In this document: positions 50,644-63,746 of the stretch, one piece after another
How the letters are laid out: every line of letters starts with the position of its first letter
Numbering within the stretch: the stretch's first letter is position 1
From: Trichosphaerium sp. ATCC 40318
Lineage: Eukaryota > Discosea > Flabellinia > Trichosidae
Direction of reading: 5' to 3'
Assembly (NCBI GenBank): GCA_038496445.1
Contig: JALMLS010000378.1
Span: 248,001-312,000, forward strand
Length of the DNA stretch: 64,000 nucleotides
The notes under the pieces: generated by a model
Told to the model about the DNA's origin: nothing
Seen by the model: only the letters and a program-made list of their open reading frames with translations
Databases searched by the model: none
Translations under genes and position numbers: made by a program

Positions 50644-51139
50644 GTTGATTTGTTGTTTATACTATGAGAGTTTTAGTTTATGTTATTTTCGTGTAGTTAA
50701 ATATTCAGGGAATTTTTGAAATTTCTGAATAACACTCGAATGTGGTTGATTTTTAGAATAAGTTGGTTGAAAGATTTACGTGTAAAAAAAGAAACAAAAA
50801 GATAACGCTATATACACTCGTGTAGAACTGTATGCCACACCATTAAATTGGAATTTCATAAGGTTTGTTGAATTTATGGCGAAAAACACAGCTCTACAAA
50901 TTTCTTCAAGTTCGTAGTATCGCCTTACGCGAGCGAATTCTTAACGCGTCTATAGTGCGCTACAGTATTAGTGACTGCCAGTGATACCAAAGTCGGTAGA
51001 AGCACTTATTTAGTTCAACCCATAATTTACGAGACAAGCGGTGTTTTCCGGTTGCAACTGCAAACTATAACAAAACAGACGCTGGAAAGAAAAAAAGTAT
51101 AAGTGAAGATGAAAGGTGCTGCTTTATTAATGCTGTTGT
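50644..51139. promoter_or_regulatory. Actin upstream region
   Basis: About 500 bp between the actin start and the GST 3' end; the actin promoter must lie here. A TATA-like CTATATACACTC occurs at 50808-50819. No gene seen. Confidence 0.45.
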
Positions 51140-51922
51140 CTAGAACTTGGATTCAGGTCTACTTGCGAGCCATGCCTTGAGTGGACCTTCTACCATCTTA
51201 GCGCGCAGAGCCTTTAGTTGAGGTCCAGCCTTGTCGAGAGCAGTGGAGACCTTGTCTTGAGCGTCAAAGAACTCACAAAAGTGGGTCCATTCAGCATCTG
51301 CTAAGCTAGGTTTCTAATCGAGCGTTAGACTGTTCTTTGAGGTTATAGTTATAACCATACCGATCCAACAAAGAATCCTTTGCCGTTAGACTTGTGGATA
51401 GCCTCTAGGAAGCCTACATGTTTAGGAAGGGTTTCTTTGAAGAACTTGTCGACTTCCTTTTCCTTGTCGGCGCTATTCTTTGCAGTCATGTACATTTTGA
51501 TAACATCCAAGATGCCCTCACAAACAGAATCTATGATAGCTGCCTCTAAATCGGTTGAACCTAACAAGTCGAACTTTCTAGCCAAGTAGCGCTCAATGGC
51601 GTGGGACTGGGCGAGTGTGGTTTCTAAAAATACTTCAGAGCTAATTTTTACATTGTAGCGTACTTTTCTCTCCTTCCGTGATGACGAGGACAGGAACTTG
51701 CTGGAAAGGCAAAGTCGTCAAAAGTTCTTTGAATCCTTCTTTACCAGTACATTGAACAGCTTCCACAGCGTATCTAACGAAGAACTTAATAAACTGAACT
51801 TTAAAATGTTGACACGTGTACCTTTCATCATCGTATTTTTGGTTGGCTAGAGCAAACACGAATCGAGTCACTTCTGCTTTGCCTCTGAGGTTAGCGTACT
51901 GAAGTTTGTAAGATGTTGTCAT
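51140..51922 (-). CDS. Glutathione S-transferase, sigma-like
   Basis: Conjugates glutathione to electrophiles in the cytosol. The N-terminal thioredoxin-like domain is MTTSYKLQYANLRGKAEVTR with the catalytic-type Tyr in LQYANLRGKAE, the cis-Pro motif QQVPVLV, and after an intron AQSHAIERYLARKFDLLG (the usual ES/QSxAI glutathione site). The helical C-terminal domain reads DSVCEGILDVIKMYMTAKNS, HVGFLEAIHKSNGKGFFVG and KPSLADAEW, ending LKAWLASRPESKF with a TAG at 51140-51142. Three introns (GTACAC near 51820, GTACGC near 51662, and one near 51315-51358), all phase-consistent. Length about 210 residues, normal for the class. Confidence 0.9.
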
Positions 51923-52403
51923 TGCTGTTTTTATTTGTTCTTAATGATATTTGAATGCACAGAATGAGTGTCAGATTTGACAGTCAAATCTTACCCGCAC
52001 TTTCCTCCACCTTGCTTGAAATTTTCTCACTTTTTTGCCTAAGAACTTCAAAGAAAGCGCTCTCTTCAACCGATTTTTGTATTTTTATTTCATTTTACAC
52101 AGCGGGCTTGTTCCGCGGAATCTAGCGAAGTTCACAAGTCCACCGAATACCCCGAGCCAATGGCATAGTGTTTTTAAAGGTTTAAGATAAAAACATTGGC
52201 ACTTTTTCATGAGTTTGCCACCTCGATTTCAACGTAATATTACATCACAAAGCAGTACTAAGGATTTAAATTATTCAATTAATGGTCGAGCTCAGGTGTA
52301 TAGCAACTAAGATCAGGATTGTACCATGCAGAATAAACGTAAGAAGCGAACTAAGACAAAGTGAAAAAAAATAGTATTTTATTGAGTTCACTTATCCCAC
52401 GTT
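51923..52403. other. GST upstream region and 3' flank of the membrane protein gene
   Basis: No gene seen. It should contain the GST promoter. Nothing else of note. Confidence 0.45.
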
Positions 52404-54066
52404 CTAACTCATAGTTGAGGCTCTTATGGTTGGTGGTTTAAACATATTGTGTAAATCATCAAATTGAGGTCTTGAACTCATATCTTTCTTTCTTTGAGCG
52501 ATTTCCTAAACAACGTATTGTCAAACAAAAAAAAAGGATGGAAAATTTGCACTTACCATTCGCCTTACAATCACAATATAAATAGCAAAGCATACAACAA
52601 CAACATGAAGAGCCAATGTGAATGACCCTTTGCCAAGTTTAAGCAACCAACACGTGATTTTTGTAGCAACGTACCAAAAACAAAAAACAGCCTCATAAGC
52701 TGACCGTGTGCCCAATCGTATGCTCCGTTGTTGAAGTCAATAGCACTTTTTACCATCCAATATAAGGTATATACTACACCTACAGGTGAGAACATCCAAA
52801 ATACTAAGTATGCCAAGTAAAACTGTTTAACAACCTAAGAAAAGTTGATAATTCTAAAACTAAGTGTTGCAAACTTTCCCCAAGATAAGCAGTAAGAACA
52901 AAAATGCATGTTTCTAGAAACTCAGCTATATCAAGGCCTAATCGCCATCCACTATTTAGAACACCATCCCCTTTGTAGTTGTTACTATTGTACAAACGAA
53001 CTTGACTTGCTCTGCAACTCAACGTACCAGTTACAAGAATAGTGAAAACAGCGAACATTACATAAAATTTAACAAGCGCTTTGAAAATCAAATAACTCCA
53101 CGTGTCAATTAGGTAATTATAACTTTATATCTGCGTACTTTTGTGCACTTCCTATTTATGCTGTTATACAAGTGTACGGTAAGGTAAATAGGCACGTACT
53201 TCGTAGTGGAACATTGTCTCCTATCTTTTTTTTTAATCGATGAGAAAACTCTATGAATAGAGGATATGCCAAAAGAAGATAGATTGCTTGAGCAACACAT
53301 GTCTAAAGGAATTTGTTTGTAATACCTATAGTGTCCCAACGTACCACCACGATAAAAACATAGTCTGGGGGCGTATTATCGTACGGCTCTGCAAACCTAA
53401 GGAACCGAAGTGAATACAAAGAAAAAAAAACTTATTGTACAATGTACCTGGTTATCGCATACACTAAAAGTTGTCAGCTGTGGTACTTGTCATATCTCAT
53501 TTAAAAAAGGTGAAATGTCTAATTGAGCACCTGTCAACAAAGTCGAACTCGCCATAGCCGCATAGAGCTCATAAATATTATCGTCAAAAGTCTACAAAAA
53601 AAGTTACAACAAGAAACAACTTTTTTATCGCCCTCGTACGCCACTAACTGCGTGATACATCTGGAACATACAAAATACGATAATCATCACTGCTTTGTTT
53701 ACATAATACGTTGTGGGGCATGCCACAGGCTCATTCGCTTTCGTGACGTTAGTAACAGCGAAAAAAACACGTGTCAAGCGTATTTTCGTACTTCCTTTTA
53801 TAAAGCATTTCTTGCCTTCCCCTACGACAAGTATATAGAAGTTTAGGCATATCAGCGTTAAAGCTTTCAGGCAAACAACAATCACAAAAACCTGGAACCT
53901 GTAAAGATACGTACGCACGTGAGAGACTCAAAATAAAGCATACCTTTGCGCCAAAACTCAATTTTCTTGCTTTGTGTAATATACGCGTACAACACGGGGT
54001 TTCGCTCCTTTCGCTGAGTAGCCTAAAACTAACGTCATCACATGTCAAGTTAAAATATGTTTCCAT
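52404..54066 (-). CDS. Multipass membrane protein, unknown family
   Basis: Start METYFNLTCDDVSFRLLSER (ATG 54066). About ten small exons follow: VPGFCDCCLPESFNADMPKL, TFDDNIYELYAAMASSTLLT, VYAITRFAEPYDNTPPDYVF, then hydrophobic segments YVFIVV-TCVAQAIYLLLAYP, ALVKFYVMFAVFTILVTGTL, EFLETCIFVLTAYLG, AYLVFWMFSPVGVVYTLYWM and SFTLALHVVVVCFAIYIVIV. The C-terminal tail is soluble (EIAQRKKDMSSRPQFDDLHN, ending TIRASTMS; TAG at 52404-52406). Five to seven TM helices are likely, with an extracellular or cytosolic N-domain containing a CDCC cluster. The join between the third and fourth exon (about 53640-53680) is not certain. Seven-TM receptor topology is possible, but no family motif is visible. Confidence 0.6.
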
Positions 54067-54671
54067 AAAACATCAAAATAACAAGGAAACTAACGGCCTG
54101 TGTGGAGCCTCTACTTCTGGGTCTTCTTGCATTGGTCTCTGACGTTAGGTTTTATGCACAATTGAGAAAAGACACAGCAAGAAAACTGGCACATCGCGAT
54201 TTTTGTTTACTTTGGTAAAAGAACCTAAAATGTATACAAGAGCGCCGTAAATCGTGCTACATTGCATTACCTGATAAAGCTAGCGTTGCATTACGCTTTT
54301 ATTTGTCAGGTTCGATGTTAAGCGTTGCGTTATACATGAATAGTATTGGCTTGCGCTGAGCGAATAGTACAGAGCGCAATTAGCAAATTAGGTTAAGTGC
54401 GTTTAGCCCAGTTTGAATTTAAAACCGCAATCAAGGCTGTATTGGGTGCCGCAAACGCACAAAGAAATTGATTCATCGCTTACAAAGAGGCATTGCTTGG
54501 TTTAGTACTTCTTAATTGTTAATGTTGATTATAGTCATTCGTGGCTAAACGTACGTGTAGCCCAATGGGTTGTAACGAATTAGTGCTTTTACAAACTGCA
54601 AATTGAGCGTGAAGCTCTTTGTTCGTTTCCTATTAAAACTGCTCAAGCTGGCGCGTAGGAACACGAATAAA
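54067..54671. promoter_or_regulatory. Divergent intergenic region
   Basis: 600 bp between the starts of the membrane protein gene and the SAPS gene. The words GCGTTGCATTACGC and GCGTTGCGTTATAC recur near 54283-54332, giving a small imperfect direct repeat that may be regulatory. No coding frame accepted. Confidence 0.4.
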
Positions 54672-57600
54672 ATGGCTGCTAATCAAAACAACAAAAATTC
54701 GCCCCAGAGTTTCTGGGAGGACTTTGAAGGGTTTGAAAGCGCAATAGACCCTTCAGCGCTCTCTTTAGAGGACATGCTAGAAAAAGAACATGAACTACTG
54801 AACGACATGCGTCATTCGAAAAAGCCAGTGGTTGAATTGTATCCTTCGAACTTTTTGATTGCGCGTTTTAAATTGGAAATACCTGAAATGCTTTTTTCTT
54901 GACAAAAAACCAGCTTGAGCAAACCAGAAACAATTCAAAAGCTTATTAGATTCGTAACAACACCAGTACCAAAAGATTCCAAGCCCAATATACTTTACAA
55001 GTTGCGTTTTTTTTAAATGATTTTACTCCAAAACTTTCCCTTTTTTCTAAATTGTCCGAGCCTTTATCTCACCAATTGCAGGTTTCCTATTGTTAGTTGT
55101 AAAGTGATGAAGGCGTATAACGATGTGAAGCCACTATCTTCTATAATAGCATCGAAAAGAGAATATTTAAGCATGTTGTTTGACTATTTTGAGAGGGTAT
55201 TAATTTTAACACATTATTACGACCCCTGATGCGACTTATTTAGGATAATCTCATTCCCTTTTATACTACTCTAGTATGTCAAGTTATTACTACCGTTTTT
55301 CATGGTAGTATGAATAGAGTACGAAAATAATAGAGTCAGTTCTTATTTATTAATTTTTTTTTTCAAAGATAATGAAATTCTTGAAGTCCAGGCAGAATTT
55401 TATCTGGTATTTTGTAGATTGGGCGCATAACGATCACGTACAAGACTTGTTAGTAGCATTTATACTAGCAGAGTCGAACCGTGGTGGCGAGCATATTCAC
55501 CAAGTACTTTATGCCTGCGTTTCTTTATTGCTTATCGCCTTTTCCTTAGTTTCTGGTGAAGCGCCAGCTCGTAGAGCACATTTTGGACAAATTTGATCCG
55601 CGTCTAACCGAACCAGTACGAGAACGTTTTTGCATTTTTGTTGTAGTTAGTGTAAATCATTATTCATCGCTATTATAGGTTTTTAGAGATGCTTCTGCGT
55701 TGCTCATCAAAATAACAGAAAATACCTTTGATGGTAGTGAGATACTCTCACATATATGCTTGGAAAAAACTCTGGATCACTTGTTCCGCCAAATACTTGA
55801 CATAGAGCATGTAAGCTTGCTGTATTTTTTTGAAAGCCGCTTCTAACTTTTAAACTGTTCAGAAAACTTCTACAGCGTTGAGATATGGTCTATCGTTCGT
55901 TGTAGAGCTGTTGCAAAAAATAGTAATCAAATACGGCATGTCTGCATCGCGTAGGCGAAAAGTAGTTACACACTGTATTAAGTATCTTAACGTACTCCGC
56001 ACAAAGCTTAGTAGCACAGAGGTAAGCCTACAGTCGCTTTTAAATTGTTTTATTTCAACTAAATTTTCAAAAAGGCAACCACTGTACGGACAACCGCAGG
56101 ACAACGAGTATCCGTTGGCATGTATAAAATAGAAATTGTAAATTTTTTTGGTGTGTTGGTATCACACAACATACAGCCTGTGCATACAGCTTTTAAAGAC
56201 AAGAAGATATACGCCGCTATACTCGTACGTTGATGAGACCTCTATTAATTATTCACTCTACAAAAATTCTTTATTAGTTACGCTTATCACCTCCTAGGAT
56301 GTATTTTTCGCCTACGATTGGAATAATTTATTGCATCAAACAGTTTATAAAGTATTTAAGAATTTATTCGCTGTTGATGAGATAAAGAACACAGTTTGTA
56401 CCAGCGTTAAGACGATAAAGGAGGTAATCTACAAATTTCTTTAACTGGATCACATTTGTATTGGGCTTACTCATACCTTTATAGATGGTGTCTACGTCAT
56501 CGCTATTTGAGAAATTATGGCAAGGCGTTGAGCTTTCTGACGAAGCAGAGTGCGATTCTTTATAAGAGTACATAACATCTAATGATGACCTACTAGGCAA
56601 AAAACAGGTAATGTTGGGCATGCTGGTTATATGGGACATTTACATAGAATTATTCGCGTAATTCAAACAGCATGTGAGCATTCTGAGGATCTTGTTCGCT
56701 TCTTTGCAGGTACAAAACGAGTAAGAGGTCTTTATTATGCTTACGCATTTATCTACAGCGATCCCAGAATGGTCTAAGCTTAAAGCATCTTTGAAAGCCC
56801 AAACCGAACTTAAAATGTTAGTACCAGAACTCCCAGAAGGTGCTTTAGAGGAACGGAACAATAAAGCTTTCGGTAAGTCGATAGTCTACTTTCTGCTTAC
56901 TTAACTTCTCAATAAGAACACAAAATAAAACCAATGGCTATATTCTCGATGAGGGGTACCTAATGTTAGCTTGAAGCAATTTGACATTAACTTTTTCTTC
57001 TTCAGCCTTGGACGTTCGTGCTGTTCCTGCAGCTTCTGTGAACTCTCCATTTAGAAATTTTGCTAAAACGAAGGCGTATTATGACCGATACCAGGCAGAA
57101 GCTATCAAAAGTCCTTTGCGTATGTATTCTTCGATTGTTCTTTGAATTTATTTTGACTGTATACATTAGTTGGACCGCCACCAATGCCTCCAGTTACGCA
57201 AAAACAACTGGCACTCCCTAAACGAAAACGTTCATTACCACCAGATCCACCAACTGAGCCTCCTCCAGATACACCCTTGTCTCCAAGACCAACAGGTGTT
57301 GATGCACTAATGGTAGACAGTCCAAGGGATACTCCTATATCATCTGGAGAAGACTATGGAGACTTTGAACTGCCTACTTTTGATGAACCAGATGATGAAG
57401 CTCCTCCAATGTCTCCTAAATACAAGGACAATCTAGCAACATCAAAAAAGCCTCCTTCCTTGAAGCACACAACAGTTCATTCCCAAAGTACACCGAACCT
57501 CGCACGGCCAAGTCGCACAGGTCCTTCTAGTGATTCAGCGACCGAAGTTGGTTATCACAGTGAAGGCAGTCTTCGTGTTAAAAAAAAGAAGCGGAAGGGT

Positions 57601-59186
57601 AGAAAAGAAAAACTCACAAAGGATGGAAAGCCAAGGAAAAAGCGCAAACCGTACGATATTTTATTAATTCTACTTCTGTTCTAAATAATCTAGACGTCCT
57701 GAAGGGAGCAAAAAACGGCCAAGAGATGGTTTAAAACGCAGAAAGAAGAAGCGAAGGTAAAGAACGAACAAGCTAACTTCCTTTTTTTTCTGATTTTTTT
57801 TCTGTAGAAATCAAGGATCAAATGATGCGTCAGATAAATCAGGTCTCGGTAATAATGAATCAATTGCGTAAGCTAATTGTTTAAAATACTTATGGATATT
57901 GATGTGATTTAATTAGCGTGGACTCATGTACAGAATCTTCAGATCAAGACGGTGATATTACACAACAACTCTTAGCTGTATGTTTTTTTTTTTCAGTTTG
58001 TAGCGCAAAACTCTGGTCTGATACTATTCTATAGGATATGAAAGAGCTTCAAGAACAGCTCATAGAAGGTCTTGGAGATGATGAACGCGAACATATTAAC
58101 AAGAGAATGGATGAAGAAATTTCATTGCTTGATGTGTCTGCAGCTGAAGTTATAGACCAGTTTGATAATGAACTAGCTATTCTTACAGCTGAACATGATT
58201 CAGTTACAAATACACCAAGAATCAGTCAAGTATTACGTGATGAAGAAGAAAAGATTAAAGATGATTTAATGTTACGCCTTGAGGCTGATTTTGAAGACAG
58301 TGAAGAAGAAAAAAGTGCTACAAAAGCACATGTTCAAATGGTAAAGAGAAAGGTATGTAAACTTATCTGTGGTATGGTGTGTGTGTGCTTAGACGTTTTA
58401 TAGGAGACGCCCATCAAGCGGTTAGCAGTGCAACTTGTCACGCCAAGATCCTCTGATTCTGATTCAACTAGCCCTAAGCCAGGTTCAGGCACTAGTTCAA
58501 ATAATTCAAGCCGTATGACCAGTCCTAAAGAGCAATATGCCCAACAAAGAGCAATGACTACATCTCAACTGCAAGTTAAACGAGAAGTTACGGAAACTCC
58601 GAAGCGTCTACAACGTATGAATAGCGAAAAGGCAGAACTTAAAATGAAACGAGCAAGAACACCAAAAAAAATGAATTTTCAAAATAAAGCGAAACGTGGC
58701 GGAGTGAAGAAGCGCGGTTTTGGTCCTAAGAAGAGATATGGACCAAAAAAGATGAGAGGCAAGTTCAGAGGACCTAAAAGAGGACCCAAAAAAAGACCAG
58801 TGCACCCTAAAGTTCGACAACAACATGCTGGCATGCTTAGAAAGTCAATGTCGACTTCTCTTCTCACTCATGGTGATGCTTCTTATGCTCTTCCGTTTAA
58901 GCTTAATGCTAATGGAGGAACTAATAATAAGATACGCGCTGGCGTCACACCTAAGAAAAAAACAAGCCGGTTCAATCCTACAAAAGCACAGATTAGAACA
59001 TTTTCAGATAATGGTGTTTCTTCACCACCAAGAGGGAATGTTGCTAGAGTTAGAGGAAAGCTTCTAGAGAAGCAAGGAAGGAGGCTTAGTGCTAGTGCTA
59101 AGCGTAGGCCTATGGGGAACCAGGTCAAGGCAAGGTTAGAAGCATACAGGAAGCTTATTGGTATTAACGATGAAGAAGAGAAATAA
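54672..59186 (+). CDS. SAPS-domain PP6 regulatory subunit with a long basic tail
   Basis: SAPS proteins are scaffolds for the Sit4/PP6 phosphatase. The N-terminus reads SFWEDFEGFESAIDPSALSL, then EDMLEKEHELLND, the SAPS entry motif; ETIQKLIRFVTTPVP, RFPIVSCKVMKAYNDVKPLS, DVFFAYDWNNLLHQTVYKVF (about 56300) and GHAGYMGHLHRIIRVIQTAC (about 56620) follow the SAPS order. The domain ends near IPEWSKLKASLKAQTELKML. From 57170 the protein becomes Pro-rich (PPPMPPVTQKQ; SLPPDPPTEPPPDTPLSPRP), then Lys-rich (VKKKKRKGRKEKLTKDGK), acidic-helical (KELQEQLIEGLGDDEREHIN) and finally very basic with GPKK units (about 58690-58810). The stop is at 59184-59186 after GINDEEEK. Exons connect in phase throughout, so one gene is likely, but a boundary near 57130 cannot be excluded without a transcript. 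The tail is unlike usual PP6R tails. Confidence 0.75.
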
Positions 59187-59639
59187 TCATGCTTTTTTTT
59201 TTCTTTTTTCTTCTTTCTTCTTTTTTTTTTGGTTTTTTTGCCTTTCGTAGAAAGGACGGAGAAATCAAATTAAAATGCAAGTACTGAAAAAAAAGTTTTG
59301 GTCGGAAGCGCTCTACAAAAAAAAAACAGTTGTAATAGTTTGTACAAAAGAATACAAGATTTAAAACAATCAGTAGGCTTTTTATTGTTTTTCTTGAATT
59401 TAATAGCTTGTAATTGCTACGGGTAGTAGCGAGTTTACGTTAATAGGTTCCTAAAACGGTTCAAAAAGTGGTAAGGCACTAAATGCTTTTTTAGACAACT
59501 GCAAGTTGGTAACCTTTCCTTGGTCTCATTTTGCCGGAAACAGGCGTTTTAGATGTTGCTGTAGAGTTAAGATGTTTAAGGCAGTTTGCCAGCTACTCAT
59601 AGCTCGTATTGAAAGGACAAGGCAGTTTACGTGCGTAAC
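59187..59639. other. Intergenic region with poly-T tracts
   Basis: Starts with long T/C-rich runs just after the stop (59192-59240), the 3' flank of the SAPS gene. The rest holds no gene. The next gene's promoter should be here. Confidence 0.5.
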
Positions 59640-62600
59640 ATGCACAAAACAGGCAAACTAGCTGCGCGAGGTGTTAAAGGAGTTGGAAAAGCTGTAAAAC
59701 GCGTGCGTATGACGTTGTCATGTACTCAAACGCGCTAACACAAGGCCAGGCAGCGGGAAATGTGGCTAAAGCCAATCACCTCGTTAATGTTCCTAATCGT
59801 GCAGTGATGGGGCGTACACAACCATTCAACGTACGGTACGCTAATATACATTGTTTTATTGAATTTACAATAGGTATCTATTAACGGCACCAAACGCACT
59901 ATCATTATAGACATGAAGCATAGTACTCTCGTTATCACAAAAACGTATGAGCGTTATCATTCGACGGAAAAACTGCTTTAGCAACCCAATACCTTACTAC
60001 GTCCTAGTGGGAATACCAGTGACGTAACAAGAGAAATAAACCTTCATGAAATTATTGATATTGAGCCTCACGTTGATGACCACAAAAAAGTAAAAATACG
60101 GCTCGGAAAGCAAGGATCCCCTTTTGAAGAAAGCCACCAGAAGGCAAGTGTCAGTTTTGAACACTTTGACGTAAAATTAACTAATTTTTAACAAATGCCT
60201 TGGATGAAATTCGCTCCTTTTACCTTAAAATAGCTTAAAACGCCCACATTTGGCGAAAAAAATTATGTCCCGCTTTGAGCAAGGTTGTCTAACATTATTG
60301 CAGAAAGACAAACTTGCTATGCAATTCTCTAGTGCTTCAGTTTGTGCCCAGTTTATATTCTTACTGATTTGGACTTATAAAGTCACAGCGGTAAGCGTAC
60401 ACTCATAAAGCTGTTGTTTTGGTTAGTACTAACTGTGAAGTTTTAGAAGAAGAATGTGAACGACAGAAGAGGGTTGACATCCATGTCACTGTATGTTGGT
60501 ACTTGGAATGTTGGCAATGCTGCTCCTGCTGTTGCTAGCTTTGATCCTTGGATTCCAAAGGTATGTATGCAACTCTTATTTAATTGCTAAAGCTATTTGC
60601 TAAGGATAAACACGATATGTATGTTATAGGGTGCCAAGAATGTACTTACAAGCCGAGGTATGTTTTGACCTCCTTGATATTGCTTAAGTGATTAAGGGAT
60701 GGGTTCAAGTCGGACAGCGAAGATTGGTGGCAGTCACTCATACAACACATGGGTTCAAACTATAAAGTAGTGCACAAAGTAACTATGTGGGAGATACGGT
60801 TGATAGTCTTCGTTAGAGTGCGTAGTAGTTGTATTTTACTCTTGGTAAAGTTCTTATTTTGCTTTGTTCAGAAAGAGTTGACAATGCTTGTGACAAACGT
60901 TACTTTCTCAAAAGAAGCGACCGGCACGTGATAACAAAATGCTAAAGTGTTTACTTGTGAATTAGGTATTGGTAATATGATGGCGAACAAAGGAGGCGTA
61001 GGCATTTCTTTTAATATTGCTGCAACGTCATTCTGTTTCATCAATAGTCATCTTGCAGCTCATCAAGATAAGCTTGAAGCACGTAACCGAAACGTTAGAG
61101 ATATCATGAAGTATTTAAGACTAGGTGAGTAGTAAGCTGTTGAATACACCTTTTCGTTTGATTAACCTTTTGTTTACTAGGTACTAAAACCCAGAGATCT
61201 AAAGTTATCGATGTCACAACGCGATTTGCACATTTGTTTTGGATGGGAGATTTAAATTATAGGATTGATGGCACCAGGGAGGAAGTAATAAAGGCGGTTA
61301 AGGAAGGCAACCTTAAGTCCGAGCTGTACCCAAAAGATCAGCTCATTAAAGCAATCACAGGCAAAAACATATTTAATGGGTTTACGGAAGGGCCAGTTTA
61401 TAAGTTTAAGCCAACGTATAAATTTGATAGAGGCTCAAGGCACGTCCCCAGAACTCAAAACAAAAAGAACTTTCGTAAACAAAAGTTAATAATCTAATAG
61501 GGACGAATATTCTGAAGACAGAAATCGTGTGCCTTCGTGGTGTGACCGAATATTATGGCGTTCTTGGCCCGATTGTCCTATAAAACAAACTTCATATGAT
61601 GCAGGTACACTATAAAGCAGTTGATATTCCAATCAATACAGCCTTACTTTTTGTTTTTTACTAGCACATGAACTCATGACGTCTGATCATTCTCCTGTTT
61701 ATGCCACTTATGAAGTAGGTATATCTGAGTCGCCTATACCAGTTGATCCATCTCCCGCTTGTACTATATCAATATCAGGGCTTAAGGGTAAACTAAAAAA
61801 GGTAAAGGTTTTGTTGTTTACTTCTGTAACTCTTATTTTTTTCTATTCAGCAACAAGTTGTTCAATATAGAAGAACTGATATTCTAGCTAAACGAGTCAG
61901 TTTCACTCATCAGAATGAAATTGAACAACAACCCTCAGATGTCATTAAACGTAGAGATACTAATGTAGAAATGGATTTGAATAGCATGAAGCTTAGTATA
62001 CCTAAGCTGGGTGAATTTACAGGAGAGAAGAAGGAGATAAGACACACGTTGTTTCATTCCCTAGACTCCTTACCAGCTGTGAGGGTGAGACAAGCGGATA
62101 GTGATGATTATGATGACTTGATCGCTCCTAAGCTAAACGCTAGCTTGGATATTGATAATCCTGTTATGAAGAAAAAGCGAAGAAGGTCATTGGAAGCTTC
62201 GAAGTCTGCTATACATAAAAATTGGAGACTATCAGTAGACTTGACTCCAGCAGAAGAAAGGTCTTTAGATAAGAGTCAGAAGGAGTTACTTAGTCCTGTA
62301 CAACATCATAAACGCAGGCATAGAAAAAGAACTTCTTCTGATGCTGGAAGAGCAGGAAGGAAGCTTCTTAAGTCTCCAGCTGTTGTTGTATGTCATTCCT
62401 GTTTTTTTTTCTTTCTTTTCTGACTTTTTGTAGTTCGGGAAAGCAAAGGAGGTATGTTAATAGTATCTTCATTACAATACTTCAAGTTGTCTCCAGGGTA
62501 AATTTTCTTGCTAATTTGGTATCAAGGTTGGCAAGCATATGAATAACCTGCTTCTTCGATTTTCTTTGGGTAATTTATGGTGTGTAAAGACAAGGGGTTT

Positions 62601-63094
62601 TGCTCGAGCTAGTATGAAGAGCGAGCCTGTTTGGAAAAAATCTGTTGGTACTTGATAGTCTTTTCATTTTTCCTTCTCACGTGGTTTTTTAATAGAATTA
62701 ATGCCTTTCATTCCGCATGCAGAATATCTGAAGAAGCAACATGTCAGAGTAGAACTTTGGAATACTGTTGCTAGTCTTTCGTACGTGGTTGTGCAATATA
62801 GGGACAATTCTATTAGGTTATTATTTATCACTTTTTAGTTCTCGCTTGCTTATAGGCCGAGCTGTAATTAGTCTTAAAAATTACGTAGCTTACGATGAAC
62901 CGTTACATTTTAAAGTAGAATTGTCAAAGTTTTCTGTACCTGTAGGTAAGCATAAGCTTGTGGTAGTTGTTTGTTGTTTATTCAAATTTCATCTAACTTT
63001 TTTTTTTCAAGGTACTATTGAAGGCTTCCTTCATGTGAGATATCATGACGACGATACAATCTTACGGTCCCCAAGAGAAGATTTTGTTGAGTAG
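59640..63094 (+). CDS. Inositol polyphosphate 5-phosphatase with C2-like C-terminus (SHIP-like)
   Basis: Removes the 5-phosphate of phosphoinositides. The N-terminal exons (MHKTGKLAARGVKGVGKAVK; REINLHEIIDIEPHVDDHKK; LAMQFSSASVCAQFIFLLIW) look like a PH-type domain. The catalytic domain begins at LYVGTWNVGNAAP (about 60490), with YVIGCQECTYKPR, MWEIRLIVFVR, NMMANKGGVGISF, FINSHLAAHQDKLEARNRN, FWMGDLNYRIDG (about 61240), VPSWCDRILWRSW (about 61530) and the active-site TSDHSPVYATYEV (about 61677). All signature residues of the Mg-dependent fold are present. A polar, basic stretch (KKKRRRSL; HHKRRHRKRTSSDAGRAGRK) follows, then a C2-like part (YLKKQHVRVELWN; RAVISLKNYV; LHFKVELSKFSVPVG; GFLHVRYHDDD). 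The stop is at 63092-63094. Likely acts at membranes. The joins near 59930-59960 are uncertain. Confidence 0.85.
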
Positions 63095-63746
63095 TGGCAT
63101 CTAGCAGCTGTAAATACCAGTAAACATGTAATTTATTTCAAACTTTTCATTGTTTTTGTTACCTTTATGGAATTACCTTTACAACAATTGGCAACTATGG
63201 AAAATAAAGTGCTCGAAAAAAAATACTCCTTACCAAACAAAAGACTGCCGTGAAAAAACTTGGTCCCAAGAACGGTACAATCCAGCGAAAAATAAAAAGT
63301 GCAAGTCCTGGCAAACAATTATGTTTGAACAATTTCAAGCGTAGCTGCAAATTTGCAGCACAAGTTCTGACTTTCTAGATTAAGAATTTTGTCGTAGCAA
63401 CTTCTTTTCTGTGCTGTAAGTCATATATGACTCGTATTACTACTCCGTATGCTAGAAAAGTTGCAACATAAGTTCTGACTTTCTAGATTAAGTATTGTTG
63501 TCGTAACACCTTCTTTCTTTACTGCGCAGTTTTAATACTACTGTGTGTAATAGAGCATGAACCAAACTTTCGTAAAAACCTTTTTCAACCTAAGGATGGA
63601 TTAGTTCGTGTTCATGTATTGTAGTTCTGACTTTAAACCCAATCCAAAACAATTTCAGAAACAGTATTTTAAGATTTTCAGGCTTATCGAACTTAATAAG
63701 GATCCCGGGCTAAATACTTATTTGTAACTTTAGCAATCAACACAGC
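63095..63746. other. Intergenic region with a tandem repeat
   Basis: Holds the 3' flank of the phosphatase gene and the promoter of the methyltransferase gene. A 64-codon plus frame (63150-63344) has no motif. The only structure is the direct repeat listed separately. Confidence 0.5.
63355..63518. repeat. Two direct copies with a 108-bp period
   Basis: AAGTTCTGACTTTCTAGATT at 63362 recurs at 63470, followed by AAG(A/T)ATT.TTGTCGTA and CTTCTTT in both. Each copy is about 55 bp. A third short echo, AGTTCTGACTTTA, lies at 63623. Non-coding as far as can be seen; upstream of the methyltransferase gene. Confidence 0.8.
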
